NCBI RefSeq assembly: GCF_023091745.1
Contig: NC_068915.1
Span: 49,410,001-49,474,000, forward strand
DNA length: 64,000 nt
Origin: Budorcas taxicolor
Taxonomy: Eukaryota; Chordata; Mammalia; Artiodactyla; Bovidae
Direction: 5' to 3'
Under the pieces are notes generated by a model. That model saw only the letters and a program-made list of their open reading frames with translations. It was not told the origin of the DNA and made no database searches. A program made the position numbers and the translations under genes. Positions 57,954 to 64,000 of the stretch are shown here, one piece after another (position 1 is the first letter of the stretch; every line of letters starts with the position of its first letter).

Positions 57954-59690
57954 TGATTAATGAGAATATTATCCTAAGCAAGCCCTATTTTAACAAAAAA
58001 ATACAGAATAAAACTATATTTTTACAATTGAAATGTGATTATAATAAAAATGTTGCCTTTTCTGTATGGACAGGCAAGAATTCTCATGTTATTGTGATGC
58101 TATGAGCTGAAGTCAGTCTATCTTTTTATTACAGAATTTGTTAAAGCATTCCAAAGTCTCCAGATGTTAGAAATAGTTTATTTATAATAGAAGAGTTACT
58201 TTACTTTCCATTTTCTTAACTGGAATGAAGTTATTTAGAACCATTAAGTAAAGTCAGGAAGGCAGATTAAATGTACAATTAAAGCTATAAAGGAAATGTC
58301 TTAATGTTAATATCTTTCCTTCACAAGAGGCAAATTTCATGACTTTAAAAATATAGTGATAATTTGCTTTGGGATTAGTGAAGCTAAACCCAGTTTTCTG
58401 GATAGGATTTAGGTAAGTTCATTATATTCTTTCTTCTATGTCCTTATAGAAATTTTATTTGAATAGCATTATATCTCCTATACCTTTCCTATTTTTTTTT
58501 CTATTTTCTATTCAGCTGGCAATAAAATAGAAGACTCTTTTAAACTTTATTTCATTTTGGGTTTTTTTCTGTTTATCCAAGAATTTTCTGGTCAATTGGG
58601 GGTTATATTCAGTAATAATGACAGGCATCTTTTTTTTTTTTTTCTTATAGCCTCAGATTTTACAAAGTAAAAGAAACAAAAAATACTTTTGATGACCAGG
58701 GCAATAACAAAACTTGATATCTGAGAAATTTTTTTATACAGCATGTGCTCTTTAACAATAATAGGCATAGGGAGAGATTTTGTTAAATAAGAACTGAGAT
58801 TATAACTCAAGATAAACAACTCAAACTTTATAATTTGTTGTCAGGCCTGTCATGCATTACACCAGAATAAGTCCATTGACTTATTTTTGTTATTTGTATA
58901 ATGATAGCAAGAAGATACTCTAGACAGTGAATTCTGGAGTCATTACTGCAATTCTGGTAAGGAATAGGAATCTCTTCTTCTGACTTTGGTCTTAGAACTT
59001 CACCAGAGGCATGCTGTAATCATCTCTACATACATCACCTATTGTGTCTTACTACCGCATAATAATAGGAAGTAACAACTGAACAATCTGATGAGTTAAT
59101 TAGAGTTTTGAGGAGTTCAGCTAATACAGTCTGCTTTGTCACCTGGAATGACACTTGCCTCTGGGGCCAAAATTTGAAGACACATATATTACAACTTACA
59201 TTGATTCGGATTTTGTTTACTGTCAGAGTAGCAGAGTTCAACAACCTGATCTGCATCATTTAAAAATCATTTTCCTTCAGATATGAACGTATGGAATTGT
59301 TTCATACATGAAAATGTTTATACTATTTCAAATAAAACTAGAAAATAAATTCAAGTATGCTGATATGTCTATATTCCCTCTTTAGCTGAATCATGTGAAA
59401 TATGTTAAAATTATTTAATAGGAGACAAACTGCGCTATTAGAGCCAATAAGTAGAACATGTTCGGCACTTAAATCTTACTACCAACTTATTTAAATTTTG
59501 TTGTATTTCTGTGTTTTTAAAAAGATAATTTGTAAGGTATGACTAACATGCTGGTAAAATCATTATAACAAGTAGTCAAATTCTGACAGTTTAAATGAAA
59601 ATGTTATCACCAGAAAGGAATAAAAGAAGAGAAATGAGTCAGTCTCTAGTTCCTGTGGGTTTCAGCACCTTTTTTAAATTAGCTGTTTCC
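57954..59690. other. 1.7 kb with no recognised feature
   Basis: AT-rich with a T-run at 58630-58643. Minus frames 58592-58819 and 59035-59259 have no recognised motif. Confidence 0.5.
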
Positions 59691-60446
59691 AACATCCTGG
59701 AATGTGAAGGCAAGTAGGCCTTAAGAAGCATCACTATGAACAAGGCTAGAGGAGGTGAGGGAATTCCAGTTGAGTTATTTCAAATGCTAAAAGATGATGC
59801 TGTGAAAGTGCTGCACTCAATATGTCAGCAAATTTGGAAAACTCAGCAGTGGCCACAGGATTGAAAAGGGTCTGTTTTCATTCCAATCCCAAAGAAAGGC
59901 AATGGCAAAGAATGTTCAAACTACAGCATAATTGTACTCGTCTTATACACTTGATAAGTAATGCTCAAAATTCTCCAAGTCAGACTGAAACAGTACATGA
60001 ACCGTGAACTTCCAGATGTTCAAGTTGGATTTAGAAAAGGCAGGGGAACCAGAGACCAAATTGCCAACATTTGTTGAATCATATAAAAAGCAAGAGAGTT
60101 CCAGAAAAACATCTACTTCTGCTTAATTGTCTACGCTAGTTCATCCTAAAGGAAATCAGTCCTGAATATTCACTGGAAGGACTGATGGTAAAGCTGAAAC
60201 TTAATACTTTGGCCACCTGATGTGAAGAACTGACACATTTTAAAAGACCCTGATGCTGGGAAAGATTGAAGGCAGGAGAAGGGGACAACAGAGGATGAGA
60301 TGGTTTGATGGTGTCACCGACTCAATGGTTTGAGTTTGAATAAACTCTGGGGGTTGATGATGGACAGAGAAGCCTGGAGTGCTGCAGTCCATAGGGTTGC
60401 AAAGAGTCAGACACAACTGAGCGACTGAACTGCACTGAATTGAACT
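59691..60446 (+). mobile_element. BovB LINE, sense, internally deleted
   Basis: Left part 59691-60136: 'acatcctggaatgtgaaggc' to 'ttctgcttaattgtctacgc' (fingers and early palm of the reverse transcriptase). Right part from 60137: 'ttcatcctaaaggaaatcag' to the terminal 'gaactgcactgaattgaact'. Compared with the copy at 56118-57953, about 770 bases (equivalent to roughly 56875-57640), including the YADD region, are missing. Confidence 0.93.
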
Positions 60447-62956
60447 TCATTAGTGGTAGTAGCCTACCCCTATCTTTAACCTAACCATTCTGAACAAAGT
60501 TCCGGCATGCTTCCTCCTTCAAAATGGACTGGGCTACAGATATTGGCCTATTCTAAGTTGGAAAAATCATCATTTGATACCCAGGTGTTTGGAACAAAAT
60601 GGGGTGGAGGAGAGAGTCTATGAGAGACAAGGGAGACAGAAAGCTGGAAAAAACAAACAAAAAAAAGAGCCAGTTCCACTGAGCAGCAAAACAGAGGGAA
60701 ACAATATACAGCATGAGAGAATGAGCACAGGACAAGAGAAGCAGAAACAAAGAGGGAAGTTAGCACATCGCGTTTCCATATCAGCCTTTTAGTTCCCTAT
60801 TCCAGTCTTCCCTTATTCCTGGATGGACACTGACAACCCTGTGAGAGATTTCTGACTTATCTTTGGAAACTGAAAACTTTATTTTGTTCAAGTTAATTTC
60901 TCCAACCTGCAAGTAGAGATTTAGGTAAACCACCAAAATTCTCCATATAATATAGTAATAGCTACACATTTCTACAGATGATATAAACACAGAATAGATA
61001 CTTAAAAGGGAATCTGTGTATGTTGTTCTAGGTTGCTTTCAGCACAGAAGGTAAAGAAACTTTTCAAACTTTCTTCATCAAAGTAACAAAATATTAGGCA
61101 ATTTATAACAATTGGGTATTTTAACAATGAAGGGAATTTAATGAGTTTTTCAAAGAGTGGATATTTTGATGATGTAATTGAAGATTAGTTATCCACTATA
61201 ATAATTATAATGGATCAGTAACTTCATTTCACAACATATTTACATATATTTTATTCAAGTCTGATTAAGAAGGAACATAGTGACCTTTTTCTTCCTTTTC
61301 TTTTGGCCACTTGTTTTGAGAATATAAAACACAGATTCTGCCTTTTCATTTCCTTATGTTATAAAATCACTTCATTTATGGCTTTACACTAGTTTAATCT
61401 TATTCTGTCAATCACCTCAACTTTCCTCATACACAGCATAATTATGGTGAAATAATTATTAGTTCCACTGATAATCATAAGGCACTTTTGGCATCAAAGC
61501 TATCAAGGAAATCAAATTAAGGTGTGATAACAAACATTACTTTTCTTTCTTCTTACTATTGCTTTTCAACAATGGATCTTTGTTGTCAGATAGATGGTAA
61601 AATATGCAAACTAGAAAAAAATGACAAAGAGGTGACAGTAGTAAAGTGTGTGTGCATGTGTGTGTGTGTGTGTTGTTTCAGGGAGAAAAAAAGAGATAAA
61701 GACAGATAGCAATTAGAACTAATAAAGAATGCCAAACAAGAAAAAACGTAGGACCACAAAGGCACACTGGAGAATGACCCCATGTATAAAGATTACGAAG
61801 GTCAGCAACTGGCCTTAAATGACAGAACATTCAAATAAATCTGTGCTACTAAAAATATACTCTTTCTAGGTATGAGTTTGGGATAAAACATTTAGTTAAT
61901 TTTAACCACACCATTTAGTTGAAGCATTAGTCTAATTTCAAATGATTAACTAAATCATGTATTTGAAATTATTCATATAGATTAATTATAAAATTAAAGT
62001 GCATATTGTCTAAAGAATTTCATTGAATGTGAACTCTTTAAAACAAACAAAAAAAATCATTTCTCCCTATTAACTATGCAAAATAAACTGTAAATCACAT
62101 CTTTCACGCTCCTTATAAATATCATGACTTTATTGGTCACCAGTTTTATCCTTTTACACTAATATCATACAGTTATAACTTTATCCTAGACAACCCTTAA
62201 CCTATGACACTGATTTAAATGTATTCATGAGTGCTTTTGTAGTGAAGCAATACCTGTGGGTATAACACTGATATTAAACCACAGGTCTAGAAATTGGTAT
62301 TTTGATTGAATAGTAATTTAGTCCAAGTTTAGATGCACAGAATCCAGTATTTAAGTATAACATTGGCTTTCAACTGAAGGCAAAACATTCTAAATATATT
62401 ATCCAAGAATAACAAATGACATAAAATGAATTACATTGTACTGCTTAGCATATTAAGCAAATGGCAAGATGCCAAATGCCAACCTCTGGTGTAGCAAAAT
62501 ATGGTATGCCTTCCAGAGGGTGTGCTGATGGCACTTGCTAGAAAATTTAAAGGCACTCTGGAACCCATATTCCCACATATTACACCCTTGAGGACACTGT
62601 GGTAGAGTAAAGGCCTGGAAAATGAGAATCTTCCTTTCTACTTAGATAAGAATGATGAATCCAGTGGGAAAAGTAGGGATGTTAAAAAGATGTGCGGAGT
62701 GATCTCATACCCTCAAAGCTCTTTACTATTTCTACAAGGAGCTCTGGGGAATACATTGGTGGAAGCTCCAAATCACCTTCCTGCTATGAATCTATGGGGA
62801 AATGCCAGATGATTCTGTGGACTACAAATGAAACTTCTCTTAGTCTCTTTTAAGAAAAAGTATGGAATCTTATTTTACATATTTTGGATCGTTGCTCTGG
62901 TTGTTACCTGAGGCTTCAGCAACATGGGTGGTTTACTAAGAGAGAGTCTTTCCACA
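60447..62956. other. 2.5 kb with no recognised gene; TG repeat
   Basis: A TG microsatellite lies at about 61647-61674. Overlapping frames at 60548-60792 on both strands have no known motif. Otherwise AT-rich and apparently unique. Confidence 0.5.
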
Positions 62957-63180
62957 GTGGGCTTCCCACATGGCTACAGTGGTAAAGAACCTGCCTGCCA
63001 ATACAGAAGACATAAGAGACACAGGTTCAATCTCTGGGTCGGGAAGATCCCCTGGAGGAGTTCATGGCAACTCACTCCAGTATTTTTGCCTGGAATCCCA
63101 TAGACAGAGGAACCTGGCAGGCTACAGTCCCTAGGGTTGCAAAGAGTTGGACAGGACTGAAGTCACTTGGCATACACTCA
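62957..63180 (+). mobile_element. Bov-tA SINE
   Basis: Head 'gggcttcccacatggctaca', B-box-like 'ggttcaatct' near 63022, body 'atggcaactcactccagtat', end 'gttggacaggactgaagtca'. Confidence 0.93.
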
Positions 63181-63419
63181 CGCATGCCCACTGGATCTTA
63201 GACAGGTAGGTGTTAACGATGATCTATTAAAAAAAGAGAAACTGGAAATGTGAGAAGTAGAAAATATGTAGAATTAATCATTAATCTTCAGAAGAGAGGT
63301 GCTCAAAAATGCAGAACAAGTCAAGATAACAGAGAACTGTAAAATGGAAGGAGGAAGGGAAAGAAGGATATTTTAATGATAACAATAGAGCCTATTAATT
63401 TTCTTCTTAAAATACCCCT

Positions 63420-63914
63420 TAATACTCAGCCATTAAAAATAATACATTTGAATCAGTTCTAATGAGGTGAATGAAACTGGAACCTATTATACAGAGTGAA
63501 GTAAGCCAGAAAGAAAAACACTATTAGTTTACTAACACATATATATGGAATTTAGAAAGATGGTAACAATATGCGAGACAGCAGAGGAGACACAGATGTG
63601 TGGGGAGGTCTTTTGGATTCTGTGGGAGAGGGAAAGGGTGGGGTGATCTGGGAGAATGGCACTGAAACATGTATAATATCATATATGACAGGAGTCAGCA
63701 GCCCATGTTCAATGCATGATACTGGATGCTTGGGGCTGGTGCACTGGGAAGACCCAGAGGGATGGTATGGGGAGGGAGGAGGGAGGGGGGTTCAGGATGG
63801 AGAACACATGTATACCTGTGGTGGATACATGTTGATGTATGGCAAAACCAATATAATATTGTAAAGTAATTAACGTCCAATTAAAATAAATAAATTTATA
63901 TTAAAAAAAAAAAA
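63420..63914 (+). mobile_element. Young ruminant L1 3' end, sense
   Basis: 'actcagccattaaaaataat', 'agttctaatgaggtgaatga', 'ggatgcttggggctggtgca', 'acacatgtatacctgtggtg', 'aatattgtaaagtaattaac' and an A-tail at 63903-63915. Low divergence. Short flank 'acccct' occurs at 63414-63419 and 63915-63920. Confidence 0.93.
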
Positions 63915-63929
63915 ACCCCTAAAAGCTGT

Positions 63930-64000
63930 ATCAGTTAGTTCAGTTGCTCAGTCATGTCCGACTCTTTGTGACCGCACCCCACAAATCGCAGCACGCCAAG
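63930..64000 (-). mobile_element. BovB LINE 3' end, antisense, cut by window end
   Basis: 'gttagttcagttgctcagtc', 'atgtccgactctttgtgacc', 'aatcgcagcacgccaag' are the complement of the BovB 3' terminus; the element continues past the window. Confidence 0.93.

Noticed and set aside
1..64000. CRISPR array, bacterial operon or phage island
   Set aside because: No regularly spaced direct repeats with unique spacers, no dense coding, and repeat content typical of a ruminant nuclear genome.

Overview
This is an AT-rich, gene-poor stretch of a ruminant nuclear genome, almost certainly a bovid (cattle, sheep, goat or a relative). The evidence is repeat content: at least 17 copies of the RTE-type LINE BovB, about 18 Bov-tA SINEs (tRNA-Glu-like head joined to a BovB-derived body), Bov-A2 dimeric SINEs, one CHR-type SINE, young ruminant L1 ends and a ruminant class II-type LTR. 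I found no intact protein-coding gene, no functional RNA gene, no CpG island and no CRISPR. Open frames longer than about 60 codons either lie in LINE reverse-transcriptase remnants (sense or antisense) or are isolated chance frames. The window reads as intergenic DNA or one large intron.

Layout. 1-9.8 kb: scattered Bov-tA SINEs, antisense L1 3' ends, a 5'-truncated RPL10 processed pseudogene (about 7.79-8.19 kb) and a Bov-A2 with perfect target-site duplications. 9.9-13.8 kb: two antisense BovB copies, the second about 1.9 kb, then an L1 with an inverted 5' part. 14.5-19.6 kb: two sense BovB copies and a CHR SINE around 3.4 kb of apparently unique DNA. 19.6-22.2 kb: an old MaLR LTR piece and old L1 tails. 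22.8-31 kb: SINEs and three antisense BovB copies, two of them long. 31-39.5 kb: L1 and L2 remnants, a long TA/CA microsatellite and two BovB copies nested in L1. 39.5-44.3 kb: mostly unique, with a candidate unidentified retrocopy and a MIR. 44.6-45.03 kb: a near-perfect inverted duplication of a SINE plus its flank. 45.3-46.5 kb: a tail-to-tail BovB pair. 48.1-49.4 kb: a solo LTR. 52.5-60.4 kb: four sense BovB copies, the first apparently fused to an L1 and the last internally deleted. 63.4-64 kb: a young L1 3' end followed by a BovB running off the window.

No genes here work together. The interest is structural and evolutionary: how elements nested, fused, inverted and duplicated. No previously undescribed functional system was found. 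The strongest unusual signals are the palindrome at 44613-45031 and the BovB-L1 composite at 52494-55570. Family names and consensus comparisons come from recognition by eye; element edges are good to roughly 5-20 bases unless a duplication is cited.
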